In this document: positions 1 through 8,052 of the stretch, piece by piece
Numbering within the stretch: the stretch's first letter is position 1
How the letters are laid out: every line of letters begins with the position of its first letter
Source: Psychrobacter immobilis
GTDB taxonomy: Bacteria > Pseudomonadota > Gammaproteobacteria > Pseudomonadales > Moraxellaceae
Assembly (NCBI RefSeq): GCF_904846185.1
Contig: NZ_CAJGZQ010000021.1
Location: forward strand, 1-64,000
Reading direction: 5' to 3'
DNA length: 64,000 bases
Notes under the pieces: generated by a model
The model's database searches: none
What the model was told of the DNA's origin: nothing
The model's input: the letters and a program-made list of their open reading frames with translations, nothing else
Made by a program: the position numbers and the translations under genes

Positions 1-62
1 CTCATGTCTTTGTTTTGGACACTTTTGATCACTTGCGCTCGAAAGTCTGCTGAATAGGTCAT
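1..62 (-). mobile_element. 5' end of an IS630-like transposase gene (cut by window edge)
   Basis: Read on the minus strand from an ATG at 62, the first codons give a peptide beginning MTYSADFRAQVIKSVQ. This resembles the start of the helix-turn-helix domain in IS630-type transposases, which often begin M-x-Y-S-x-D-F-R. Only about 20 codons lie in the window, so the family is inferred from the N-terminus alone. Its position just upstream of a gene missing its first half fits insertion of an element ending between 63 and about 125. Confidence 0.5.
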
Positions 63-125
63 GTATTCTTCTGCCGTGTCGCTTATTTTAAAAGTATTGT
101 ATCTTATTTATAAAAGACTGACTAT

Positions 126-554
126 ATGAGCTACCTGACTGTTATCACCATCTCTTCATTAGTGATGCAAATATTCTTTCATCCCAACTCTAAACGCGTT
201 AATAAGTTCCTCAAACTCTCAGATACTATTGGACTGTCAGTTTTTACCTTAATCGGTATCAAGGTTGCCGATAGTATGGGTGCAAATGTGCCCGTGGCAT
301 TATTACTTGGGGTGATTACCATCATTGTCGGCGGTATCATCCGCGATATGATCTGCAATGAGATTCCGCTGGTGTTGCAGCAAGAGATTTATATTTCGGC
401 AGCCTTGGCTGGCGGCATCCTCTATTTCGCACTACACAATCTGGGTGTGACAGCTTGGATTGCTGACATCGCTACTATGAGTACGATTTTTACCTTACGC
501 ATGCTCGCCATTCGTTATGGCTGGCAATTTCCAATCATCGAATGGAAATACTAA
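126..554 (+). pseudogene. 5'-truncated UPF0126 (YadS/YicG-like) membrane protein
   Basis: The 142 residues match the second half of UPF0126 proteins, including the hallmark run VGGIIRDMICNEIPLVL around residues 66-84 and the closing segment FTLRMLAIRYGW near the C-terminus. Family members are about 200-210 residues with two copies of a three-helix repeat; here the first repeat is missing and the reading frame starts at the end of it. A transposase start lies immediately upstream at 62 on the other strand, so the probable cause is an insertion element. Some members of the family have been linked to glycine transport, but this copy is probably non-functional. An alternative is a short product started at the ATG at 126, which has no clear ribosome binding site. 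Confidence 0.7.
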
Positions 555-585
555 AAAAGCGTCAACCTTAAACAAAGTCGACGCT
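553..585 (-). terminator. Terminator of recJ
   Basis: A stem of about 9 bp with one mismatch (AGCGTCAAC pairing with GTCGACGCT) has a 10-base loop. On the minus strand it is followed by a run of T, fitting termination of the recJ transcript ending at 628. On the plus strand no T run follows. Confidence 0.6.
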
Positions 586-627
586 ATATTTGCTACTTAT
601 TAAGTATCTTATAATAAGATAATGCCA

Positions 628-2463
628 TCATTCCTGTACCACTGCTAAATCCCTTACCATCAACTGTAGACTTTGTTTGCCGTTCCACTCGTTGATGTCT
701 AGCTGAAATAATACATGCACTTTTTCTGCACGATAATCCCATATCTCGCTATCAAAATTAAAATAAATTGCTTCAATCGGATATTGCACATCAGGGTAAC
801 GCAGCGACAGTTTAAGGTGCTTGTCTTTTAATATCTTAAAGCTTAAAACTTCAAAGACCCCATCAAATATTGGCGGTGCAAAGCCATGACCCCAAATATT
901 AGCATCAGCTAAGTGGTCAGCAAACCACAAGCTAAAGTCACTCGCCTGCAACGCGCCATCAGTAAATTTTTGCTCTGCAAACACCTCATTATCCATCTGT
1001 GCCATGACGTCATTAAAAGCCATAACAAACCCATCAAAGTTACGGCGTTTGATCGTTAAGCCTGCTGCCATCGCATGACCACCAAAATGACTGATTAAAT
1101 CAGGATAGCGCTCGGCAACCTGCTCAATCGCATCACGAATGTGCACGCCAGCGATAGAACGCGCCGAGCCTTTGATAGGGTCATCGTCACCGGTACGCTC
1201 TGTATTCGCGGGTGCAAAAACGATACTTGGCAAATAATGACTTTCTTTTAACCGTCCAGCGACGATACCAATGACGCCTTGATGCCAATCATCTTGGTAT
1301 AAAACGATACTGCGTTTATGGTTATTATTCGTCTTTTTCTCAGATCTATTTTGAACAATAATATCGCCGCTTTCATGGTTATCCGCCGTAGCCTCATCGT
1401 CCATGTCTGTATCCGAAGCGGCTAATGTCTGTACGATGCTATCCGCTTGCGCGCGCATCTCACCTTCTACCTGCCGACGTGTCCGGTTTAACTGCTCAAG
1501 CTCTTGCGCCAAACGCTGCGCCGTACTCCAGTCCTCGGTCAACAAACACTCAATACCGATGCGCATATTGTCCATACGACCAGCGGCGTTGATACGAGGT
1601 CCTAAGACAAACCCAAAATCCTGCGCCTGCAACTGCTTAGGATCTCGCCCTGCTTGTTCAAGGAGTGCCAAGATACCGAGCGAGCAGCGCCCTTGGCGGA
1701 TAGCCGCCAGTCCATGATGCACTAAAATGCGATTGTTTTTATCAAGCACTCCAACGTCGGCAATCGTCCCTAATGCCACCAAATCCAAATATTGACTCAC
1801 TTGCACGGTAGATTTACCAGCTTCGCGGCGCAGCTTGGCTAAGCGTCCAAGCACATAAAATGCCACGCCCACTCCTACGAGCGCTTTACTGCTAAAGTGA
1901 CAATCGAGCTGATTGGGATTAACCACAGCCTCCGCAGGCGGTGTTTCTTTAGTCGTCAAATGATGATCAGTAATAATCACGGTGATGCCATCGGCTTGCG
2001 CACGAGCCACGCCTTCATGGCTTGAGATACCGTTATCGACGGTCACTATCACCTCAGGATGATACTTCTCAATACCCAATTCGACAATTTCTGGTGTCAA
2101 ACCATAGCCGTACTTAAAACGGTCGGGCACTAAAAAGTCAACGACTGCGCCCATTTTTGTAAGCGCGCGCATCATTAATGCGGTGCTGGTCGCACCATCA
2201 CAGTCAAAATCACCCACGATAAGGATGCGCTGATCGTCATCGATGGCGACGTCTAATAGACGCACTGCTTCGGTGACACCATGTAGCATTTCGGCTGGCA
2301 ATAGCGCAGAGAGTTGCGTCTCTAGCTCATCAGGTCGAGTAATGCCGCGACCTGCGTATAAGCGGGCAAGCGTCAATGATTGGGCGGCAAGTGGTTGCAG
2401 CGCGGCGGGCAACTCGTCGATGCGAGTGCTGGTATAACGGGGGGTTAAATTTAGCATGTGCAT
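628..2463 (-). CDS. recJ: Single-stranded-DNA-specific 5'-3' exonuclease RecJ
   Basis: RecJ degrades single-stranded DNA 5' to 3' in recombination and mismatch repair. The DHH-family metal motifs are present: GDFDCDG at residues 84-90, TVDNG at 141-145 and TDHH at 165-168, followed by GPRINAAGR at about 288-296. The DHHA1 nucleic-acid-binding part has the HQGVIGIVAGR motif at about 394-404, and an OB-like C-terminal domain closes the protein. Length (611) is slightly above the usual 550-580 because of a polar Asp/Asn-rich insert at about 350-384 between the DHH and DHHA1 parts. The start is MHMLN or, two codons later, MLN; neither has a strong ribosome binding site. It is transcribed alone. 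Confidence 0.95.
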   Translation of the reverse strand: MHMLNLTPRYTSTRIDELPAALQPLAAQSLTLARLYAGRGITRPDELETQLSALLPAEMLHGVTEAVRLLDVAIDDDQRILIVGDFDCDGATSTALMMRALTKMGAVVDFLVPDRFKYGYGLTPEIVELGIEKYHPEVIVTVDNGISSHEGVARAQADGITVIITDHHLTTKETPPAEAVVNPNQLDCHFSSKALVGVGVAFYVLGRLAKLRREAGKSTVQVSQYLDLVALGTIADVGVLDKNNRILVHHGLAAIRQGRCSLGILALLEQAGRDPKQLQAQDFGFVLGPRINAAGRMDNMRIGIECLLTEDWSTAQRLAQELEQLNRTRRQVEGEMRAQADSIVQTLAASDTDMDDEATADNHESGDIIVQNRSEKKTNNNHKRSIVLYQDDWHQGVIGIVAGRLKESHYLPSIVFAPANTERTGDDDPIKGSARSIAGVHIRDAIEQVAERYPDLISHFGGHAMAAGLTIKRRNFDGFVMAFNDVMAQMDNEVFAEQKFTDGALQASDFSLWFADHLADANIWGHGFAPPIFDGVFEVLSFKILKDKHLKLSLRYPDVQYPIEAIYFNFDSEIWDYRAEKVHVLFQLDINEWNGKQSLQLMVRDLAVVQE

Positions 2464-2770
2464 ATTCTACTGGCTTTGGCAGAGGGTCACAATGACAATT
2501 TTTGGCGGCTTGGTTTACCGTTTTTTGTTGCAGTACATTGTGATAAGCCATATTTTAATACTAGCATAGAGCAAATAATTCATACTCTATGCATATAATA
2601 TGCATAATATTTCATTTACAAAAACGGTGTATAGCGACTGCATTTTTCTGCATTTTGCTACAAAGCAATGATTGTATGCCGCTCAGAAATCCATAAAATG
2701 GTAAGCAACTGAGATACTTGCTATCTATTGAGATTTGATTTTTTATTTTAACTATTTATAAGGATGCTTT
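2464..2770. other. Intergenic region between divergent recJ and a DUF697-like gene
   Basis: This 307-bp AT-rich stretch must hold the promoters of the two divergent genes. I see no RNA gene, conserved operator or repeat in it beyond a few TATGCATA-like words around 2585-2605. Confidence 0.4.
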
Positions 2771-3286
2771 ATGAAAACCACACCACTGGCTGAAAAACTA
2801 CCAAATACCATTGACCCTAGCTTGGATCTTGAACAAGTAAAAAAGGAATGTCAAAAGTTGGTCAAAAAACGCGCCAAATATTCTGCTGGTGTTGCCATCG
2901 TTCCTGTACCATTTTTTGATGTCGCAGTAGACGCAGGTATGCTTACTCAACTATTACCTGACATTAGCGAACGATTTGGCTTACTTGAAGACCGTAAGGC
3001 GGCAGTTGATTTAGAATCACGAGCCATTCATTGGGGCGCATTAAAAGATCGTACTGTCGATTTTGCAGGGTTGATGGCGACACGTGGTATTGTTAAAAAG
3101 ACCGTACAAGGCTTTGGTGGTCGTATCGCTGCCAAGCAAGTAACGAAATTCATTCCACTAGGAGGTCAAATGGTTGCTGCTACAATGGGCTATATGATTT
3201 TCAAAAAAATCGCCAATGACCACATCAATGAGTGCTACAAACTCGCAAAAGACATTCAGCAAAAGCAACACGGTAAAAATGTCTAA
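2771..3286 (+). CDS. Hypothetical DUF697-like membrane-associated protein
   Basis: The 171-residue protein has two apolar helical stretches: AGVAIVPVPFFDVAVDAGML at about 39-58, and a Gly-rich one containing IPLGGQMVAATMGYMIF at about 129-148. The pattern of a Val/Pro-rich stretch with an Asp, then a Gly/Ala-rich helical hairpin, recalls DUF697 (YcjF-like) and EcsC-like proteins. Function is unknown. The start is preceded by AAGGATGCTTT, a good ribosome binding site. The gene stands alone and is followed by a strong terminator. The family call rests on pattern only. Confidence 0.6.
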   Translation: MKTTPLAEKLPNTIDPSLDLEQVKKECQKLVKKRAKYSAGVAIVPVPFFDVAVDAGMLTQLLPDISERFGLLEDRKAAVDLESRAIHWGALKDRTVDFAGLMATRGIVKKTVQGFGGRIAAKQVTKFIPLGGQMVAATMGYMIFKKIANDHINECYKLAKDIQQKQHGKNV

Positions 3287-3322
3287 AACAGTTAAAAAAC
3301 TGTCATTAACTTTATAAAATAA

Positions 3323-3358
3323 AACCAGCTAAGAGCCATTACCTTAGCTGGTTTTTTT
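3323..3358 (+). terminator. Rho-independent terminator
   Basis: Perfect 11-bp stem AACCAGCTAAG / CTTAGCTGGTT with a 9-base loop, followed by seven T. It ends the transcript of the DUF697-like gene. Confidence 0.9.
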
Positions 3359-3531
3359 GTGCTGAGTTACGTATATATGGGTTTGAATCGGCTGCTTTGC
3401 GCAGAATGCTATTAAGCTAAATAGTATTTACAATAGAAAATAATAAATACGCTACCCAAATATAGCAATACTTCATGAATATTTCACCTCTCTCAGTTAA
3501 TGAACTCGTTAAAGTAAGATAAATTTTATTC

Positions 3532-3777
3532 ATGGATTCTTGTATGCTGCACTTTAGCGTAGATAGTTATGAGCTCACGTCAACACTGCTACTGCTACTA
3601 GGTTGCATAATTTTTTTCATCGCCAGTATTTCTGCGGCGTTCAATGACAATTTTGATGCTTTTTCATGCAAACACCTCACCACTTGGTTATTTATCGTCG
3701 GTGGTTTATTGATGATTATCGGCTATATTGGTTATAAAGCCTATGCATATTATCACCCTTATGCGTGGCTGGATTGA
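3532..3777 (+). CDS. Small two-helix membrane protein, unknown function
   Basis: The 81-residue protein has two predicted membrane helices, roughly residues 15-37 (STLLLLLGCIIFFIASISAA) and 49-70 (TTWLFIVGGLLMIIGYIGYK), joined by a short polar loop. I do not recognise the family. The ribosome binding site is weak, so the start is uncertain; MLHF five codons in is an alternative. It could be a real small inner-membrane protein or a chance frame, but the two well-formed helices favour a gene. Confidence 0.5.
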   Translation: MDSCMLHFSVDSYELTSTLLLLLGCIIFFIASISAAFNDNFDAFSCKHLTTWLFIVGGLLMIIGYIGYKAYAYYHPYAWLD

Positions 3778-3972
3778 TAACGTCAAGCTTTGATAAAAAA
3801 AGCTTTATTCAATACTAATAATAGTTGGTGGTGTTATTGATAAGTTTTGCTGATAATATACGACCTGCTTGGAGAAAATACATGTCAATTAGCAAACATC
3901 AACTCGTACAAAATGCCCGTTTCTATTAAGCATAAACCTTAAAACCAATAAAAATCTTAAAGGATCAGACCC

Positions 3973-4362
3973 ATGAAAAAAATCTTAATATCAACGGCTA
4001 TGCTCGCTACCCTCGCTCTATCTGGATGCACAACGACTGGTGGCATGAATAATAACGCAGGTACTGCTATCGGTACTGCCAATGAGATTGGTATGAATGT
4101 CTTTAAATCAGCGATTGATAACCAATGCCGCAGTCAGATTGAAAAGCAAACTGCTTGGCGTGTGGCTAGCGTGGCTATGACCGACACACAACAAGAAGCT
4201 GTAAAAAGTAATGTTTGTGGCTGCGTCAGTGAGCAAGCGCCGCAGCAAGTGACACTCGTTGAATTGGGCAATGCTGCTATCGATTCACAATATCGCACAC
4301 AGCTGGTCACGAAAGTCGTCGCAAAATCTCTACAAAGTTGCTATACCAGTTTTATGAAATAA
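3973..4362 (+). CDS. Small Cys-containing lipoprotein, unknown function
   Basis: The N-terminus is a type II signal peptide with lipobox LSGC, so Cys19 should be lipidated and the mature protein held in a membrane facing the periplasm. The mature part carries further cysteines (DNQC, the pair in NVCGC, and SC near the end), which could form disulfides. A clear AAAGGA ribosome binding site precedes the ATG. No domain is recognised. The gene converges with the next one at a shared terminator. Confidence 0.75.
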   Translation: MKKILISTAMLATLALSGCTTTGGMNNNAGTAIGTANEIGMNVFKSAIDNQCRSQIEKQTAWRVASVAMTDTQQEAVKSNVCGCVSEQAPQQVTLVELGNAAIDSQYRTQLVTKVVAKSLQSCYTSFMK

Positions 4363-4440
4363 AATATGATATATCTACTGATTTATAGTAGATATGGTTG
4401 CACAACATTTAAGTTTTAAGACAATAAAATAAGACCATAA

Positions 4441-4474
4441 AAAGGGTGCGTTATAAATAACGCACCCTTTTTAT
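4441..4474. terminator. Bidirectional terminator
   Basis: A stem AAAGGGTGCGTTA / TAACGCACCCTTT with a short loop is flanked by A-rich sequence on one side and T-rich sequence on the other. It serves both converging genes that end at 4362 and 4516. Confidence 0.9.
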
Positions 4475-4515
4475 TGCTAAGTCTTCGTACCATCTACTTA
4501 TCTTATTAACTTGGC

Positions 4516-4893
4516 TTAGAACTTGTTTTTGTCAACTGGATTCTGTGACAAAGCTGCTGTGAAAGGCAGTATTTTACTGCGGCTAAAATACTTAGAAGAG
4601 CTATCAATAATCTTATCTACTTCTTTGATCAAATCATTAATAACGTCATCATAAACGCCATGATATAGTTCAGTTTCGAATGCCGTAAAGGGATGCTTAC
4701 GTGATGCCGAGCCGACCTCTGTCACGCCTTGCTTACTATAAAAAATATCGACTCGACCATCACTGTTGAGTACACAATTTAATACTCCGCCCTCCAGCTC
4801 CATCTCTACTCGCTCAGGCATAAAAATATAATCATCTACATTGATGAGTTTTTTTTCTACTTCTCTCTTAAAAAATGATTTGATATCAAACAT
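4516..4893 (-). CDS. Hypothetical protein
   Basis: The chosen start (MFDIKSFFKREVEK) is preceded by a weak AGGGAT site. The longer frame, opening at 4962, adds 23 residues without a visible ribosome binding site. The product of about 125 residues is soluble, mixed alpha/beta and basic at its ends, with no signal peptide or known motif. I do not recognise it. It stands alone between the terminator at 4441 and a MITE fragment. Confidence 0.5.
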   Translation of the reverse strand: MFDIKSFFKREVEKKLINVDDYIFMPERVEMELEGGVLNCVLNSDGRVDIFYSKQGVTEVGSASRKHPFTAFETELYHGVYDDVINDLIKEVDKIIDSSSKYFSRSKILPFTAALSQNPVDKNKF

Positions 4894-5103
4894 GGATATA
4901 TCCCTGACCTTAAAATTATAATATACGTTAGCACGCCTGATTTTACAGCCACTGTCCAGCATGTAATCTGCTGCTTGTTTGTTCGTGCTTTATGAATCAA
5001 TACTATAAGATGACGTGATATTTTTTAAGACAGGATATGTAAAACTGCGTTTGATGTTGGTAAAAATAAAATGTTAGCTGTAGCTCCTTTATCCTATTGC
5101 AAT

Positions 5104-5143
5104 AAAAAAGGGAAGCTGTGCACTAGGGCGTGTCCCCTTTTTT
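5104..5143 (-). terminator. Terminator of the first HisC-like gene, overlapping a MITE end
   Basis: A 9-bp stem AAAAAAGGG / CCCTTTTTT (plus strand) encloses a loop of about 20 bases containing the MITE word AGGGCGTGTCC. On the minus strand it ends in a T run, placed just after the aminotransferase stop at 5172. Confidence 0.55.
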
Positions 5144-5150
5144 AATGATG
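5124..5150. repeat. Solo end of a MITE
   Basis: The word TAGGGCGTGTCC and the bases after it match the left end of the complete element at 6527. No matching right end is found nearby. Confidence 0.55.
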
Positions 5151-5171
5151 GAACTACTCTATCTGGCTTAA

Positions 5172-6224
5172 TCACACCCAGCCTTTCTCACGAAACGATT
5201 TCAACACCTCAACAAACACTGCCATCTCATCAGGTCTGCCAAGCGTCAAACGATTAAAGCCAATGATAGGCGCAAACTCGCGACCAACAGCGATGCCATG
5301 GTCGCACATTCTATCGATATAGGTTTGTACATCGCCCTTGATTTCGTGGAATATAAAGCTGGCTTGTGATGGTAAGTAGCGTAGTCCAAGCTCATCCAAC
5401 GTCTGCTCAACCAGCTGACGCGATTGATTGGCAGTATGCAAACTCAACGCCAAAAACGCCTCATCATCCAAGGTTGCTATCGCGGCGACAGCACCAGACA
5501 GATTGGTATTATCCACTGAGATAAACGCCTCTAGCTCAGTGATCATTTGCGGACTGGCAACTGCATAGCCGACACGCATACCTGCTAGCGCACACAGTTT
5601 GGAGAAAGTCCGAACCACGATAATATTGTCTGAGCGCTGCTCTCTTATCCACGCAATCCCACTCTCAAAACTTGGGTCAATGACATATTCTGAGTAGGCT
5701 TCATCTAGCAAGAAATAATGATGGTCTGGTGCCGTTCCTACCCACGATTTTAACTCATCTGTGTCAGTAATCGTCGCTGTTGGATTGTTGGGATTGCAGA
5801 GATAAAACAAGCTTATACCATCAAAATTATCAGCCACTTTTTGCATATTTTGTAAATCAAAAGAATAGCTTTCAGGCATCAGTGCTACTTTTACCACGGG
5901 CACATTGATAGAGGTTGCATATAGTTCCGCATAAGCAAAGGTTGGGTGCGGCACAATTACTTGAAAATTTCTGCCTTCTCTTAACGCTTTGTTTTGCAGC
6001 ATTTGTACGACGGTGCGGATATTCTCACTGGAGCCGCTGCCTAGAGATATTTGACTTTCAGTCACGTCATTAATTTTCGCAACTTTAGTGATTAAGGCTG
6101 CACGCTGGCCATCTGGATAACGAAAGCCGATATCTAAAGCATCGATAACCGCTTTTTTGGCAGAGTTTGCCATGCCCAATGAGTTTTCGTTAGAGTTTAA
6201 TTCTATTAATGGATTGGTAAGCAC
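5172..6224 (-). CDS. HisC-like PLP-dependent aminotransferase (copy 1)
   Basis: Fold-type I aminotransferase related to histidinol-phosphate aminotransferase. Visible motifs are ELNSNENSLG at the N-terminus, FRYPD, CNPNNPTAT, the pyridoxal-nitrogen aspartate in LLDEAYSEYV, the Schiff-base lysine in RTFSKLCALAGMRVGY, and the substrate-carboxylate arginine region FNRLTLGRPDE near the end. I start it at the GTG (6224), which gives VLTNPLIELN and lines up with its paralogue; the frame runs 18 codons further upstream. It appears about two-thirds identical to the gene at 6761-7813. Neither lies near other his genes, so the substrate is unknown; an aromatic or other amino-acid transaminase is as likely as a true HisC. 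Confidence 0.85.
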   Translation of the reverse strand: MLTNPLIELNSNENSLGMANSAKKAVIDALDIGFRYPDGQRAALITKVAKINDVTESQISLGSGSSENIRTVVQMLQNKALREGRNFQVIVPHPTFAYAELYATSINVPVVKVALMPESYSFDLQNMQKVADNFDGISLFYLCNPNNPTATITDTDELKSWVGTAPDHHYFLLDEAYSEYVIDPSFESGIAWIREQRSDNIIVVRTFSKLCALAGMRVGYAVASPQMITELEAFISVDNTNLSGAVAAIATLDDEAFLALSLHTANQSRQLVEQTLDELGLRYLPSQASFIFHEIKGDVQTYIDRMCDHGIAVGREFAPIIGFNRLTLGRPDEMAVFVEVLKSFREKGWV

Positions 6225-6760
6225 AATAGTAATACGCCTAATTGATACCCATACCAAATATGCGATGAACAATGTCAAACTCGCTCAGCCAGCGGACGTA
6301 GCACTTGTGCTCGTCTTTTTGCTACTCTGATTATTTAGTAAGGTTTATATATGGATGGTGAGATGCATTCGGATAATAATGGTTATGGTAAGTGGCATTT
6401 ACCCTGATTACAAGCACTCTGAGCGATGAAACTCGTTAGCAGCTGTTATGAGTGAGATGCTCACTTATTGATAGTATCCGTTAAATAAAAAAGAGCCACC
6501 CTATAGGCAAATCACTTTGCTAATACTAGGGCGTGTCCTCATTTTAAAAATGGTGATAAACATGAGATAAATTGCCGTTAAACAAGGAAAGTAGCGCAAA
6601 TAATATCAAGATATTAAGAAGCTATTTGACGATGTTTGGCAAAATTTAGCCATTTTTAGCCATTTTTAGCCCATTTAGCAAGTAATCGATTGGATTGAGG
6701 ACACGCCCTAGTCTTGTTAGTTTATCGATATTTCAAATTAGCAGTTTTCTAATGTACTAC
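6225..6760. other. Intergenic region between the two HisC-like genes
   Basis: It contains the complete MITE at 6527-6710 and otherwise AT-rich sequence without a recognisable gene. The promoter of copy 1 should lie within the first 200 bases upstream of 6224. Confidence 0.5.
6527..6710. repeat. MITE, complete copy (184 bp)
   Basis: Terminal inverted repeats AGGGCGTGTCCTCA and TGAGGACACGCCCT are flanked by TA on both sides, as expected from a TA target duplication. The inside is non-coding. It is nearly identical over its length to the inverted copy at 46371-46544, but carries one extra 10-base CATTTTTAGC unit. Too small to encode a transposase, so non-autonomous. Confidence 0.9.
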
Positions 6761-7813
6761 TTAGACCCAGCCTTTTTCACGGAACAGCTTTAATACTTTA
6801 ATAAATTCTGCCATCTCATCAGGCGTGCCAAGCGTCAAGCGATTGAAGCCTGTAATAGGTGGAAACTCGCGACCAACCTTGATGCCATGGTCACGCATTC
6901 TATCGATATAAGTCTTTAAATCACCTTTTATTTCATGAAAAATAAAGTTGGTCTGTGAAGGTAAATAACGCAATCTAAGGTCATCTAACACTGTCTCAAT
7001 CATCTGGCGCGACTGATTGGTATTGCGTAAGCTGAGCGCTAAAAACTTGGCATCATTTAACGTCGCAATAGCAGCAACCGCACCTGACAAGTTGGTGTTG
7101 TCCATAGACATAAAAGCTTCGACACTCTCAATAGCTTGCGGGTTAGAAACTGCGTAGCCCACTCGCATACCTGCTAAGGCACATAGCTTTGAGAAAGTAT
7201 GGATAACAATAAGATTGTCGGATAACCCTTGTTTCACCCACTCAATACCGCTCTCAAAGCTTGGATCTGACACATACTCCAAGTAAGCTTGATCTAGCAA
7301 GAAGTAATGGTTATCTGGTGCATTACTTACCCAAGTCTTAAGCTTTGACGTTGATGTAATGATGCCCGTTGGATTGTTCGGATTGCAAATATAAAGTAGG
7401 CTGATGCCATCAAAATCGTCAGCTGCTTTTTGTAATTCATCAAAATCATAATCATAGTTTTCAGCGGTTAGTGGTATCTTGACCACAGGCACGCCAATGG
7501 AATTTGCATACATCTCTGCACAATCAAACGTTGGCACAGGAATCACCATTTGAAACTGCTTGCCCTCTTTTAATGCTTTGTTTTGCAACATTTGTAAGGT
7601 AGCTCGAATATTTTCAGTCGAGCCATTGCCTAAGGAGATTTGGTTTTCTGCCACACCATGGATGGTGGAAATTTTGCTAATGAGCGCCGCGCGTGGATTA
7701 TCTGGATAACGAAAGCCCTCACCTAAAGACTCTATAATGGCTTGTTTGGCAGAATCTGCCATGCCTAGTGAGTTTTCATTCGCATTTAATTCTAAGAATT
7801 TATTATTTTGCAT
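6761..7813 (-). CDS. HisC-like PLP-dependent aminotransferase (copy 2)
   Basis: The 350-residue paralogue of the gene at 5172 has the same motif series: ELNANENSLG, FRYPD, CNPNNPTGI, HTFSKLCALAGMRVGY with the PLP lysine, and FNRLTLGTPDE. One difference is at the PLP-nitrogen site, where copy 1 has DEAYSEY and this copy has DQAYLEY; the aspartate that pairs with the cofactor is kept, so activity is expected. ATG start at MQNNKFLEL. It lies upstream of copy 1 in the same direction, but a 537-bp gap with a MITE separates them, so they need not be one operon. The reaction and substrate are not shown by context. Confidence 0.87.
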   Translation of the reverse strand: MQNNKFLELNANENSLGMADSAKQAIIESLGEGFRYPDNPRAALISKISTIHGVAENQISLGNGSTENIRATLQMLQNKALKEGKQFQMVIPVPTFDCAEMYANSIGVPVVKIPLTAENYDYDFDELQKAADDFDGISLLYICNPNNPTGIITSTSKLKTWVSNAPDNHYFLLDQAYLEYVSDPSFESGIEWVKQGLSDNLIVIHTFSKLCALAGMRVGYAVSNPQAIESVEAFMSMDNTNLSGAVAAIATLNDAKFLALSLRNTNQSRQMIETVLDDLRLRYLPSQTNFIFHEIKGDLKTYIDRMRDHGIKVGREFPPITGFNRLTLGTPDEMAEFIKVLKLFREKGWV

Positions 7814-7973
7814 GATGGATTATATGCCTCAACGTCCGTTGTTATAAGTTCATATTGCTCATTGATATCATATTAAGGGGCATTTAGTATAAACACAAGT
7901 TTTGATATAACCAATTATTAGTTATTAATAATATCGAACAAAGGCGAGGTTGTTTTGCTGATAAGAAGACCAT

Positions 7974-8013
7974 AAAAAAGGTAAGCTGCACCGTTAGCAA
8001 CTCACCCTTTTAT
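7974..8013 (-). terminator. Terminator of uvrB
   Basis: An imperfect stem of about 14 bp with G:U pairs (AAAAGGTAAGCTGC against GCAACTCACCCTTTT) ends in a T run on the minus strand, 40 bases past the uvrB stop. Confidence 0.6.
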
Positions 8014-8052
8014 TAAATACAAACTGATATTAACGGCAGTTCAAATAACCTA

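Noticed and set aside
5172..7813. Histidine biosynthesis operon
   Set aside because: No other his gene is present, and two similar aminotransferases alone do not show this pathway.
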